Assembly: GCA_963735085.1 (NCBI GenBank)
Contig: CAVTJP010000006.1
Location: 310,001-374,000 of the forward strand
Source: DATJGR01 sp963735085
GTDB taxonomy: Bacteria > Pseudomonadota > Gammaproteobacteria > Pseudomonadales > Azotimanducaceae
Direction of reading: 5' to 3'
DNA: 64,000 nt
Shown: one piece after another, positions 36,339 through 46,153 of the stretch
Layout: the number at the start of each line of letters is the position of its first letter
Numbering within the stretch: position 1 is the stretch's first letter
Position numbers and translations under genes: made by a program
Notes under the pieces: generated by a model
The model's input: only the letters and a program-made list of their open reading frames with translations
The model's database searches: none
Told to the model about the DNA's origin: nothing

Positions 36339-37601
36339 TCACGTCCTTCGCACGGCTGTCTCACGCGCCGCGCGCAGCGCGTCACGAAACGGCGGCGCAG
36401 CAATGCCGATCAGCGCATCCGCACGGGCCGCCGTCGAGGCGTGCTTCAGGTTGGCAACACCGAACTCGGTGACGACGAGATCGATGTCGGTACGCAAAGC
36501 GGTCACCAGTTCGACCCGTGGCACGAGCCGCGACACGCTGCCGCCTCGCGCAGTCGCCGTCAGCGCAATGATCGAGCGGCCGCCCCTGGACGACTTCGCG
36601 GCGCGCATGAAATCAACCGACCCGCCGGTGCCCGATATCTGTTTGCCGGCAACCCATTCGGCATTCACCTGGCCGTTGAGATCGATCTCGACGGCAGAGT
36701 TGATCGACACGAAGTTGTCGATGTCGCGGATCACGCCGACCTCGTGGGTATGGTTCGCGCCGCGAAACGCGACGTCGGGTCGCGCCGCCAGCCAGCTATG
36801 CAGTGCCGCCGAACCCAGCGCCATGCCGGTGATGTGCAGACCGCGGTCAATCGCCTTTGCGCGACCCGTCATCACGCCGGATTCGATCAATGCCATACCG
36901 CCGTCGTCGATCAAACCTGAATGCAGGCCGAGGTCATTCTTGTCGGCGAGCGCGGCGAGAATGGCCGCTGGAATCGCGCCGATACCAGTCTGGATGCAAT
37001 CGCCGTCGCGGATCAGCGCCGCCACGTGCCGTGCAATCTCGCGCGCGGCCGTATCTGGTTCACCGACGCCGAAAGGCAGCAGTGCGCGCCGGGTCCGAAC
37101 GAAACCGTCGCAGCGATCCACTGCAAGCAATGGGCAACCCGCCGCTGCGACGAATGCATCATTCACCTCCACGATTACACTGCGCGCATGCGCCATGGCG
37201 GCCGCGACAAAGTCGACGTTCGGTCCGAGCCGCAACACGCCATCGCGATCGTACGCAGCCTGCAGCAGCACAATGTCGAAAGGCTGCCCGGCAAGGTAAT
37301 CGTATACCGCACGCATCTGCATCGGCAGGAATGCGACACGCCCCTGCGCGAGTCCGTCTGCGAGCTGCGGCGCCATGAAGAAGCACTCCACGCGGGCGTC
37401 GGGATGCAGCGCCGACAGGTCGTGACTGTTCAGTGGCGCAAGCGGAAACTGGACGAATGTGACGCCGGCCGCGCACGCCGGTTGCGCCGCGATCGCATCG
37501 AGCAATCCGGTGGGCTCGTTCGAAGAACCACCAACGTAGACGCGCATGCCGCGCCGCAACAATGAGGGCACCTCGGAGACATCGATCCAGGAGCCGGTCA
37601 T
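36339..37601 (-). CDS. Acetyl-CoA hydrolase/4-hydroxybutyrate CoA-transferase family protein
   Basis: Family I-type CoA-transferase of 420 residues. Seen: RVYVGGSSNEPTGLLDA, DGDCIQTGIGAIPAAIL, LHSGLIDDGGMALIESG, the active-site Glu in SINSAVEIDLNGQVN, GTGGSVDFMRAAKSSRGGRS and VVTEFGVANLKHAST. It would move CoA between acetyl-CoA and a short or hydroxylated acid. A role with the nearby 4-hydroxyacid-type enzymes is possible but not shown. Confidence 0.9.
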   Translation of the reverse strand: MTGSWIDVSEVPSLLRRGMRVYVGGSSNEPTGLLDAIAAQPACAAGVTFVQFPLAPLNSHDLSALHPDARVECFFMAPQLADGLAQGRVAFLPMQMRAVYDYLAGQPFDIVLLQAAYDRDGVLRLGPNVDFVAAAMAHARSVIVEVNDAFVAAAGCPLLAVDRCDGFVRTRRALLPFGVGEPDTAAREIARHVAALIRDGDCIQTGIGAIPAAILAALADKNDLGLHSGLIDDGGMALIESGVMTGRAKAIDRGLHITGMALGSAALHSWLAARPDVAFRGANHTHEVGVIRDIDNFVSINSAVEIDLNGQVNAEWVAGKQISGTGGSVDFMRAAKSSRGGRSIIALTATARGGSVSRLVPRVELVTALRTDIDLVVTEFGVANLKHASTAARADALIGIAAPPFRDALRAARETAVRRT

Positions 37602-37704
37602 ACGAACTCGTTTTCGTCAGTAAGTGCGCGCGAAGTATCCCCATCTCACGCGCCTTAGACTACAGTAGGTGCCTTCACTCAAGCTGCCTGGGGGGAATTC
37701 AGAC

Positions 37705-38964
37705 GTGAACTTCAATGTGTTGCTGGCGCGCGTGAGATCCATTCTGCTGACGCCGCGAGCGGAGTGGCCCGTCATCGAAACCGAGACGACAACCGCAGCC
37801 GATCTGTACAAGAACTACATCATCATCCTCGCCGCGATACCGGCGGTTTTCGGGTTCATCAAAGGCAGTCTAATCGGCATCGATCTGCCCCTGATGGGCA
37901 CGATGCGGGTCGGCATCGGCGCCGGCATTGCCGGCATGTTGACGAGTTACGTGTTGAGTCTCGTGCAGGTCTTCGTGATCGCGCTGATCGTCGATGCGCT
38001 GGCGCCTACGTTCGGCGGACAGAAGAACCAGGCACAGGCGCTCAAGCTCGCTGCCTACGCGTTTACCGCGGCCTGGGTTGCCGCGTTGGGCCAGATCGTG
38101 CCGTGGCTCGGTGGTCTGATCGCGCTGATCGGTGGCCTGTACAGCATCTATCTGTTCTACCTCGGACTGCCGGTACTGATGAAATGCCCGCCGGAACGGG
38201 CCGTGGCCTACACTGCCGTCGTGATTATCGTGACGATCGTACTGAGCGTCGTCATCGGATTGGGTGTCGCGGCAATCACCGGAACGGGATCCGGATTCGG
38301 TTCGTCGCATCACGTCGCCAGTTCCGACGTTCAGTTCGACAAAGACAGCCCGATGGGCAAGCTGAACGACTGGACGCAGAAGATGGAGAAAGCGTCGAAG
38401 CAAGTCGAAGCTGCACAGAAATCCGGCGATGCGTCGGCGCAAAGCGCAGCCGTTGGCCAGATGCTTGGCGCGGCACTGGGGGGCGGTGACAAGGTCGAAG
38501 CGTTGGCGCCCGACAAGCTGAAGCCGTTCATCCCGAATTCACTGGACGGCCTGCCGCGCACGTCCATGTCGGTGCAGCGCAACGGCACGATGGGTATGCA
38601 GATTTCCGAAGCCAAGGCGACGTATGCCGACAAAGCCGGCCGCACACTGAATCTCGATATCACCGATACGGGATCTGCCAAGGGTCTGATGGCGCTGGCA
38701 GGATTCGCGTCGATGCAAGAGGACAAAGAAACCGATAGCGGCTACAGCAAGACCTACAAGAACAATGGCCGCATCACCCACGAACAATGGGACAACTCTG
38801 GCCACGGTGAGTACACCGTCGTCGTCGGTGACCGCTTTACCGTCAAGCTGGACGGCAACGCCAAATCGTTCGACGATCTGAAGAACGCATTGAACAACGA
38901 CATCAATCTCTCCGGCCTCGAAGCGATGAAAGACGAAGGCGTGGCGAGCGACGACGACAACTAA
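37705..38964 (+). CDS. Yip1-domain membrane protein with a periplasmic or cytoplasmic C-terminal domain
   Basis: A 419-residue protein. Residues 1-200 hold about five membrane segments with the Yip1 pattern (RVRSILLTPRAEWPVIETE, NYIIILAAIPAVFGFI, GLYSIYLFYLGLPVLMKCPPERAV). Residues about 215-419 are soluble: a helical Ala/Gln-rich stretch and a beta-rich domain (RTLNLDITDTGSAKGLM, GEYTVVVGDRFTVKLDG). GTG start at 37705 has a G-run about 9 bases upstream; another GTG at 37669 lacks one. Role unknown. The lhr reading frame begins around its stop codon. Confidence 0.8.
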   Translation: MNFNVLLARVRSILLTPRAEWPVIETETTTAADLYKNYIIILAAIPAVFGFIKGSLIGIDLPLMGTMRVGIGAGIAGMLTSYVLSLVQVFVIALIVDALAPTFGGQKNQAQALKLAAYAFTAAWVAALGQIVPWLGGLIALIGGLYSIYLFYLGLPVLMKCPPERAVAYTAVVIIVTIVLSVVIGLGVAAITGTGSGFGSSHHVASSDVQFDKDSPMGKLNDWTQKMEKASKQVEAAQKSGDASAQSAAVGQMLGAALGGGDKVEALAPDKLKPFIPNSLDGLPRTSMSVQRNGTMGMQISEAKATYADKAGRTLNLDITDTGSAKGLMALAGFASMQEDKETDSGYSKTYKNNGRITHEQWDNSGHGEYTVVVGDRFTVKLDGNAKSFDDLKNALNNDINLSGLEAMKDEGVASDDDN

Positions 38965-41900
38965 CGGCACAAACGCGCGCGGTGCGCCGCGCACTGCACC
39001 GGACCCCCTCGCGCGGTTTCATCCGCACACGCGCGCGTGGTTCGAGTCGGCCTATCCCAAGCCGACCGACGTTCAGGCACGCGCCTGGCCGGTCATAGCC
39101 GACGGTCGCCACAGCCTCATCACCGCGCCAACGGGCAGCGGCAAGACACTGACCGCGTTTCTGTGGGCACTCGACGCGTTCGCCTCAGGTCGCTATTCAT
39201 GCGGCGCCACGCGAGTGTTGTACGTCTCTCCATTGAAAGCGCTGAACAACGACATTCAGCGCAATCTGCTCGATCCGCTCGGCGCACTGCGTGCGCGCTT
39301 CGAAAGCGCACGCGCCGAGTTTCCGTCGATCCATGTCCAGGTGCGTTCGGGCGATACGTCCGCTGGCGACCGACAGCGGATGCTGCGCCACCCGCCCGAG
39401 ATTCTGATCACGACGCCGGAGAGTCTGGCGCTGCTGCTGACGAGCACGCGCGGGCGCGCGGCGCTGGCGGGGGTCGAGACCGTGATCCTCGACGAAATTC
39501 ACTCGGTAGTCGAAAATCGACGCGGCACCGTGTTGATGACGTCGCTGGAGCGCCTCGGCCACAGTGCCGGCGAATTTCAGCGCGTCGCGTTGTCGGCCAC
39601 CGTCCATCCGCTCGCAGCGATTGCGACGTTCGTCGCCGGATTCGACGAGGGCCACCGGCCGAGACCAATCGACATCATCGCGGGCCAGGACGAAAAGCAG
39701 GTGCGATTCGCGGTTCGCTTTCCGGCACACGTGCGCAACGCGCTCGATGCCGGTCAGAAAATCTGGGAGCCGCTGAACGAATCCTTCAAGGCAATCATCG
39801 CTGCCAACGCCGCCACGCTGTTCTTCACCAACAGCCGCCGTCTCGCGGAGCGGATCACACTGAAGATCAACGAGCGCGAAGCCATACCGATTGCGTACGC
39901 GCACCATGGTTCGTTGGCCCGCGAGATCCGTACCGCGGTGGAGAGCCGACTGAAGGCCGGCGAGTTGCGCGCGATCGTTGCGACGAATTCACTCGAAATG
40001 GGCATCGACATCGGCAGCCTCGACGAGGTGGTGATGATTCAGGCGCCGCCGTCGATCGCCTCAGCGTTGCAACGCATCGGTCGAGCCGGCCACAACGTGG
40101 GCGACGTCAGCCGCGGTACGCTGTTTCCAACTCACGCACAGGATTTCGTGGAAGCCGCCGCGCTGGCGCAGTGCATCGAAGCACGTGACCTCGAACCCCT
40201 GGCTCCGATCGAAAACCCGCTCGACGTGCTGGCACAAATCATCGTATCGATGACGGCATCGCAGACGTGGCATACCGACGACGTCTACGCGTTGCTGCGT
40301 CAAAGCTATTCCTATCGGACACTGCCGCGCGAACAGTTCGATCTCGTCGTGGAAATGCTGGCCGGGCGTTACGCCGGATCGCGGTTGCGCGATCTGAAAC
40401 CACGCGTCGTGTTTGACCGCATCGAGCAGACAGTGCGTGCGACCAAAGGGGCCGTGTACGCACTCTACAGTTCCGGCGGCACCATTGCCGATCGCGGCTA
40501 CTTCCACCTGCGTCACGCGGACAGCGGAGCGCTGATCGGAGAACTCGACGAGGAATTCGTCTGGGAAGCGAGCGTCGGGCAGACGTTCGCATTCGGGACC
40601 CAGGCCTGGCAGATCAACCGGATCACGCACAACGACGTACTGGTGCGGCCGGCCAGTTCGGCCACTGCCGCGACACCGTTCTGGCGTTCGGAGCCATATG
40701 ACCGGACGTTCCACTACTCGGACCGAATCGGAACGTTCCTGGAGCGCAGCGATGCGCAGCTCGAACAGCGGGATCGCGCCGGCCTCACCGATGAATTGAT
40801 CCAGCGATGTGGTTTCGAGGGACCGGCGAGCGACGAGTTGATTGGCTATCTGGAGCGCCAACGTGATCACACACGGGCAGCGTTGCCGCATCGTCACCAC
40901 GTGGTGATCGAACACATCCGCAGCGGCCCGGGCGGCTATCACGGACCGGATGAAGAGCAGATCGTTCTGCATACACTCTGGGGTGGCCGCGTCAACCGGC
41001 CGTATGCGCTCGCGCTGTCGGCTGCGTGGGAACGCGCACATGGCTACATCCCCGAGATGCATGTGGACGACGACGCGATCGCGGTTCGAAGCCAGGGCGG
41101 AATCGACGCGGCGCGCGTCATCGACCTCGTCGGGCCGACCGGGTTCGACGCACTGTTGCGGCACGCGCTGGAACGTTCCGGCTTCTTCGGCGCCCGCTTC
41201 CGTGAGTGCGCGGCGCGCGCGCTACTCGTCACGCGGCAACGCTTCAACCAGCGCATGCCGCTGTGGATGAGCCGTATGCACGCCAAGAAGCTGTTGACCA
41301 CGGTCGCGCAGTACCCGGATTTTCCGGTGCTGCTCGAAACGTTCCGCACGTGTCTCGTCGATGAATTCGATCTCCAGGCATTGCATCAGTTGCTGGACGA
41401 ACTTCGCAACGGCGAGATTCGCGTGACTGCGGTCGTCACCAGCGCACCGAGTCCGTTTGCTGCGAACATCGCGTGGGGACAGATCAGCCGCTACATGTAC
41501 GCGGACGATACGCCACAGGACGTGGGCGCCAGCGCGCTTTCCGACGATTTGATCCGCGCGGCGGTATTCGACGCCGGCTTGCGGCCACGCGTCGATCCGG
41601 CCGTGATCGATGCATTCGTCGCGAAACGCCAACGGACCGCGCCCGGCTACGGCCCAACCGACTCGGCCGATCTGTCGGAATGGCTGAAGGAACGCGTGCT
41701 GATTAATCAACTCGAGTGGCAGCAGTGCAGCGCACCGGTGCCAGGCGGGGATTCGGTGCCGGTACATTGGCTGGCCTCGAGCGAGCGCCGCTGGGTCGTT
41801 CACGCCGAACTCGCGCGCAGCGTCAGCGAGCAACTGTTCGGAGCGCTCGACGAACACCTCACCGACATCGGCGATCCGCGCGATGCGAATCAGATGACGC

Positions 41901-43333
41901 GGGAAATTCTGTCGTTTCACGGCCCGCTGAGGCGATCCGACATTGGCAGATTACTGCCGCTCGACGACGCCCAACTCGACGGCGTGCTCGCAGATCTCGT
42001 CGACGACGGCGTGCTGGTCGTCGGGACGCTCGTGGCAGGTGACGAGTCGGTGCGCTATTGCGACGCGGACAATCTCGAGATTCTGCTGCGATTGCAGCGC
42101 GCATCGAGCCGGCACCGTCTCGAACCCCGCGCGCTCGGCGAATTGCCGGCGTATCTCGCCACCTGGCAGCGTTTCGAACAACCCGCATCGATCGATGCGC
42201 TGGCGCAAACGCTCGACCGTTTGCGCGGCTTGGCCGTAGACGTGGATGTGTGGTTGAACGATCTGGTCGAGGCGCGCCATCCGGCGGTGGATCTGCGACA
42301 ACTCGACGAAGCACTCAGCGCCGACGACCTGGTCTGGCTGGGCCAAGGCAGCAACACGATCACCGTAATGCCACTCGAAGAACTCGCGCTGCTGGAGCGC
42401 GACGATTCATCGGCTCGACCGGTACTCGAACCCGCGTTTCGAGATCGAACCGCCCGCTACAGCTTCTTTCAGCTCGCCGACGCCGCGGGCCAGGCGACAA
42501 ACGTATTCAGCGAAGCATTGTGGAGTGGCGTCTGGTCCGGGGTAATCAGCGCGGACTCGCTCTCCGTGCTGCGCGCCGGTAGCGCGCGCAAGTATTCGCT
42601 CGGCGCGCCGACGGCCGCGTCCACGCAGCATTCCCACCGACACCGCAGCGCGCGGCGTCACGCGCGCGATGCGAGTCAGGGATGGCCGGGCCATTGGTTC
42701 CTGCTACCACAACCCGAATCGGCCGACGACGATCCGCTGACGGCACTCGAAACGGCCAAGGACCGCGTGCGCATTCTGCTGGACCGTTACGGCGTCATCA
42801 GCCGCGAGATTGCCAATCGCGAAGGCGGCGCGTTTCGCTGGGCAACCCTGTTCCGCGCAATGCGCGTGATGGAGTTGTCCGGAGAAATCGTCGCGGGCCT
42901 GTTCTTCGACGGACTGTCGGGACCACAGTTCGCCGCCCCTGCGGCGATCCGTCAGTTGCGGGCCGGCCGAAAGATCGAGTCGTTCTGGGTCAACGCGACC
43001 GACCCGGTCGCACCGACCGGCCTGGGCATCGACTGGCCGATTCCGCTGCCACAACGTCGCGCGAGCAACTACCTCGCGTTTCATCGCGGCACCGTCGCGC
43101 TGGTTGCGGAGAATTACGGACGCAGGCTGACCTTTGCAGCGGATTTGGATGACGAAGGCTTCGCGTCGGCAGTCGCGTTGCTGACGCATTTGCTGGCCGT
43201 TCGCCGGCGAATCCCGATCGACAGCATCGACGGTGCCGCACCGCACGATAGTCCGTATCTTGCGCGTTTCGCCGACGTCTTCGATGTGGCGCGCGATCAC
43301 CGCCGGGTCGAGTTGCTCGCGGCCCGCGGCTGA
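38963..43333 (+). CDS. lhr: ATP-dependent helicase Lhr (start codon unresolved)
   Basis: Superfamily 2 3'-5' DNA/RNA helicase of about 1,456 residues as drawn (E. coli Lhr 1,538). The N-terminal block DPLARFHPHTRAWFE, Walker A TAPTGSGKT (about residue 54 of the drawn frame), ITTPESLALLL, DEIH box DEIHSVV, ALSATVHP and motif VI QRIGRAGHN are present, then the Lhr winged-helix and long C-terminal regions. The frame has no ATG, GTG, TTG or CTG between the TGA at 38927 and Walker A; the first GTG (39215) falls after Walker A. Coordinates start just after the frame passes the Yip1 stop and are arbitrary. A lesion, a rare start or frameshifting from the upstream gene must explain it. Confidence 0.9.
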   Translation, partial: NGTNARGAPRTAPDPLARFHPHTRAWFESAYPKPTDVQARAWPVIADGRHSLITAPTGSGKTLTAFLWALDAFASGRYSCGATRVLYVSPLKALNNDIQRNLLDPLGALRARFESARAEFPSIHVQVRSGDTSAGDRQRMLRHPPEILITTPESLALLLTSTRGRAALAGVETVILDEIHSVVENRRGTVLMTSLERLGHSAGEFQRVALSATVHPLAAIATFVAGFDEGHRPRPIDIIAGQDEKQVRFAVRFPAHVRNALDAGQKIWEPLNESFKAIIAANAATLFFTNSRRLAERITLKINEREAIPIAYAHHGSLAREIRTAVESRLKAGELRAIVATNSLEMGIDIGSLDEVVMIQAPPSIASALQRIGRAGHNVGDVSRGTLFPTHAQDFVEAAALAQCIEARDLEPLAPIENPLDVLAQIIVSMTASQTWHTDDVYALLRQSYSYRTLPREQFDLVVEMLAGRYAGSRLRDLKPRVVFDRIEQTVRATKGAVYALYSSGGTIADRGYFHLRHADSGALIGELDEEFVWEASVGQTFAFGTQAWQINRITHNDVLVRPASSATAATPFWRSEPYDRTFHYSDRIGTFLERSDAQLEQRDRAGLTDELIQRCGFEGPASDELIGYLERQRDHTRAALPHRHHVVIEHIRSGPGGYHGPDEEQIVLHTLWGGRVNRPYALALSAAWERAHGYIPEMHVDDDAIAVRSQGGIDAARVIDLVGPTGFDALLRHALERSGFFGARFRECAARALLVTRQRFNQRMPLWMSRMHAKKLLTTVAQYPDFPVLLETFRTCLVDEFDLQALHQLLDELRNGEIRVTAVVTSAPSPFAANIAWGQISRYMYADDTPQDVGASALSDDLIRAAVFDAGLRPRVDPAVIDAFVAKRQRTAPGYGPTDSADLSEWLKERVLINQLEWQQCSAPVPGGDSVPVHWLASSERRWVVHAELARSVSEQLFGALDEHLTDIGDPRDANQMTREILSFHGPLRRSDIGRLLPLDDAQLDGVLADLVDDGVLVVGTLVAGDESVRYCDADNLEILLRLQRASSRHRLEPRALGELPAYLATWQRFEQPASIDALAQTLDRLRGLAVDVDVWLNDLVEARHPAVDLRQLDEALSADDLVWLGQGSNTITVMPLEELALLERDDSSARPVLEPAFRDRTARYSFFQLADAAGQATNVFSEALWSGVWSGVISADSLSVLRAGSARKYSLGAPTAASTQHSHRHRSARRHARDASQGWPGHWFLLPQPESADDDPLTALETAKDRVRILLDRYGVISREIANREGGAFRWATLFRAMRVMELSGEIVAGLFFDGLSGPQFAAPAAIRQLRAGRKIESFWVNATDPVAPTGLGIDWPIPLPQRRASNYLAFHRGTVALVAENYGRRLTFAADLDDEGFASAVALLTHLLAVRRRIPIDSIDGAAPHDSPYLARFADVFDVARDHRRVELLAARG

Positions 43334-43337
43334 CGCG

Positions 43338-43847
43338 CTAGAGTTTCCAGTCCCGATACCGCAAGAACGCGGGTTCGCCACTGTTGGCGCGCTTAGCGAA
43401 TTGGCCTGCCAGCCACTCGAACCATTCGGCAAATCGCGGATGAGACTGCTCCACCCGCACCGTCGCAACCCAGATGTGCAGCTTGCGCCACAAGACCTCG
43501 ATCAGTCCTCCGGTGAGTTCTTGCGCCAATTGGAACGATGCGATCCGCCGAAACACCAGCAGACCCATCGTCTCGTACATCATGCCGATCAGCAGTGCCG
43601 CCTGCTCTGCTTCCGACCCACTTAAACGCAGTTCGCTGGCAGTCACATCATCCGGCAGATTTCGGACGATCGTCACCGAACGCGAAAACTCCGGGTTGTA
43701 GAACGAACGCATCAACTCGACGGCGACCAGGTCGCGCCGTTGGCCGCGCGCTTCGATCAGTTGGACGATCGCAAAAGCGCCACCACCCACGATCGTCAGC
43801 ATGCCGAGAATCTGAGCGACATCGGCCCAGAACTCCAGGTTATTCAT
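43338..43847 (-). CDS. Hypothetical protein with one N-terminal membrane helix
   Basis: A 169-residue protein: short N-terminus, one transmembrane helix at about residues 8-30 (VAQILGMLTIVGGGAFAIVQL), then a helical soluble domain with RRDLVAVELMRSFYNPEFSR and FAEWFEWLAGQFAKR. It looks like the broad class of inner-membrane proteins with a DUF4760-like helical domain, a tentative match. GAGG lies 8 bases before the ATG at 43847; the frame opens at 43877. Convergent with lhr, with a 4-base gap. Confidence 0.65.
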   Translation of the reverse strand: MNNLEFWADVAQILGMLTIVGGGAFAIVQLIEARGQRRDLVAVELMRSFYNPEFSRSVTIVRNLPDDVTASELRLSGSEAEQAALLIGMMYETMGLLVFRRIASFQLAQELTGGLIEVLWRKLHIWVATVRVEQSHPRFAEWFEWLAGQFAKRANSGEPAFLRYRDWKL

Positions 43848-43994
43848 ACGGCGTACCTCGATCGAGACAATCGCCACTTAGGATGCCGAACCGCCGCGCA
43901 TTGCGCGAGCAATACCCGGCTTCGAAGCGCGTCGCAGAACATCGGGCGCAGGTCTGCTAACGTGCGTGCACGTTCCACCGACACCATCCCGATC

Positions 43995-45140
43995 ATGGCC
44001 AAAGCCCCGCTCACCGTCTGGTACGTGACCGAATCAGGTTCCAATACGGCCACAGTCGCTGCAATTGAGCCGCTCATCGAAACGCTTCGCAGCGGTTCCG
44101 CGCACGCTCTACGGGCACACCTGATCGACGCTATGACGTTGCCGGATGTTGCGTTGATCGAACGCTGGGATGCGCCACTCGCAGCCGAACTGGACGACCT
44201 GCCCCGCGTATGGCTGGACCCGGCCGCAGCCGCGCACGACGAAATAGTCGCCGCCAACACGGCCGGTGCGTTGCAACTCGTCGAGGCACTGGTCACCGCC
44301 GTCAACCTGGGTCGCGCCAGGCTTATTCGTGACGCCGTACGTTCGGCCCAACGACGTGAGATGGCCGCGCCACGCCAACCGCTGCCCGACCTCGACGATT
44401 TCGCGCTACATTTTCAGGCGCGCTGGAGTATCGACGGAGCGTCGCTGATCGGCGTCGAATCGTTACTGCGGTGGAACGGTTTGCCGGTTCCGACCCTGCC
44501 ACCGGAGGCGCTGGTCGCCGCTGCCGAGCAGCGCGGCGATATGCGGCGTCTCGGTGACTGGATCATTCAGCGCGCGTGCCGTCATGCCGCCGAATGGCGA
44601 TACGTGTGGCCCAACCCGATGCGCCTGTCCATCAACGTTTCGCCACTGCAACTCGCCGCCGACGATTTCACAGGGGTCCTCGCAAGCGCGCTGGAAGATA
44701 ACCGAATCGACCCGTCGCAGATCGAACTCGAATTTCCGCTCGCGGCGTTGCCGCGCATCGAACGACACCACGCCGGGATCATCGCCGATCTCTTCGATCT
44801 CGGCATCGGCTTCGCGCTCGACGGCATCGGCTCCGACGTGATCGATCCGGCATTGCTGACGTGGCTACCCGCGACGACGTGGAAATTCAATCGCGCCCTG
44901 ATCGAACGCCTGCCGGACGATCGCGCCGCTGCCGCGCTGATCCGCGCACTCGTTGAAGCGGCCCGTTCGCAAGGCATCCTGAGCGTTGCAGTCGGCGTGG
45001 AGCACGAAATGCAGCGCGCAATGCTCGAATCGCTTTGCTGCGATGCGCTACAGGGGTTCCTGTTCGCCGAACCGCTGGCTCCCGACGAATTCACCCGCTT
45101 GCTGGCGGCTCACGCAGAGCGGCGTCGAACGCGCGCGTAA
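43995..45140 (+). CDS. Degenerate EAL-domain protein
   Basis: About 381 residues. The first 105 resemble no clear domain. From about 130 onward there is an EAL fold: HFQARWSIDGASLIGVESLLRW, LSINVSPLQL, KFNRALIERLP and DALQGFLFAEPL. Several metal-site residues of active c-di-GMP phosphodiesterases are altered: ELTE reads ELEF, the DDFG loop reads LDGIG and AEGVE reads AVGVE; the EAL Glu and the Lys persist. It is therefore probably a c-di-GMP-binding or protein-binding effector, not an enzyme. Start ATG 43995 is the first in a plausible frame; longer frames to 43740 are antisense to the neighbouring gene. Confidence 0.8.
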   Translation: MAKAPLTVWYVTESGSNTATVAAIEPLIETLRSGSAHALRAHLIDAMTLPDVALIERWDAPLAAELDDLPRVWLDPAAAAHDEIVAANTAGALQLVEALVTAVNLGRARLIRDAVRSAQRREMAAPRQPLPDLDDFALHFQARWSIDGASLIGVESLLRWNGLPVPTLPPEALVAAAEQRGDMRRLGDWIIQRACRHAAEWRYVWPNPMRLSINVSPLQLAADDFTGVLASALEDNRIDPSQIELEFPLAALPRIERHHAGIIADLFDLGIGFALDGIGSDVIDPALLTWLPATTWKFNRALIERLPDDRAAAALIRALVEAARSQGILSVAVGVEHEMQRAMLESLCCDALQGFLFAEPLAPDEFTRLLAAHAERRRTRA

Positions 45141-45202
45141 GCACGCGGACCCGCGATGCCAGGACGGGTCTTCTGCTGACCGGGCTGTGATAGTGTGCTG
45201 CG

Positions 45203-46129
45203 ATGCGCTGCGCCTTGTTCACACACAACGAATATCTGCTGCACGAAGTTGCTCCCGGGCATCCCGAACGTCCCGCACGCCTTGTCGCAATACTGAATCA
45301 CCTGGTTGAGACCGGGCTGGCAGACGAACTCGACTACCACAACCCCAATCCCGTTTGCATCACGGACCTCGATGCGATTCACGATCCGGGCTATCTCCGC
45401 TCGCTGTATGCGGCAATTCCCAGCCACGGCCTGGCCTACGCGGACGCCGACACGAGCTTCGGGCCAAAAAGCATACAGGCTGCGGAACGCGCGGCCGGCG
45501 CGGTACGCGACGCGGTCGATCTGGTCCTCGACGGTAAAACGACGCGGGCATTTTGCGCGGTACGGCCGCCGGGACACCATGCCGAAGAAGATCAGGCGAT
45601 GGGTTTCTGCTTCTTCAACAACGTCGCGCTCGGTGCGACCGTTGCGCTCGCACGAGACGGCATCGACCGCGTCGCGATACTCGATTTCGACGTGCACCAC
45701 GGCAACGGCACTGTCGATATCTTTCGCGACCGCGCTGAGGTGCTCGTGTGTTCGAGTTTTCAACACCCGCACTATCCGCATCGATTGTTCGATCTGCAAC
45801 GACCCAACATCGTCAACACGCCGCTGCCGGCGTTCACGAAGGGGCTTGGTTTTCGCAATGCTGTCGAACGCGACTGGCTGCCGGCGCTGGCGCGGCACCG
45901 ACCGCAGCTCATTCTGGTTTCAGCCGGCTTCGATGCACACGTCGAAGACCCGCTCGCACAACTCGAACTGGCCGAAGACGACTACCGCTGGGTCACCGAA
46001 TTGATCGTGTCGGAGGCGAAAACCTACGCCAACGGGCGCATCGTGTCGGTGCTCGAGGGCGGCTACTCGCTCGCCGCCCTCGCCCGCTCGACGGCGACGC
46101 ACATCGAGGGGCTATTGGCTGGGGTCTGA
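45203..46129 (+). CDS. Histone deacetylase-family (AcuC/AphA-like) amidohydrolase
   Basis: Zinc-dependent deacetylase of 308 residues. Seen: HPERPARL, the catalytic His pair in VRPPGHHAEEDQAMGFCFFNN, zinc ligands Asp and His in ILDFDVHHGNGT and the third Asp in SAGFDAHVEDPLA, then the loop VSVLEGGYS with the transition-state Tyr. Bacterial members deacetylate acetylpolyamines or acetyl-lysines. The gene stands alone between the EAL and SDR genes. Confidence 0.94.
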   Translation: MRCALFTHNEYLLHEVAPGHPERPARLVAILNHLVETGLADELDYHNPNPVCITDLDAIHDPGYLRSLYAAIPSHGLAYADADTSFGPKSIQAAERAAGAVRDAVDLVLDGKTTRAFCAVRPPGHHAEEDQAMGFCFFNNVALGATVALARDGIDRVAILDFDVHHGNGTVDIFRDRAEVLVCSSFQHPHYPHRLFDLQRPNIVNTPLPAFTKGLGFRNAVERDWLPALARHRPQLILVSAGFDAHVEDPLAQLELAEDDYRWVTELIVSEAKTYANGRIVSVLEGGYSLAALARSTATHIEGLLAGV

Positions 46130-46153
46130 CGCAGCGGTCAAGGCCCAATTCAT

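Noticed and set aside
39037..40188. 383-residue plus-strand frame overlapping lhr
   Set aside because: Its translation is Arg/Gly/His-rich and does not contain the helicase motifs; it is a shadow frame and does not supply the missing lhr start.
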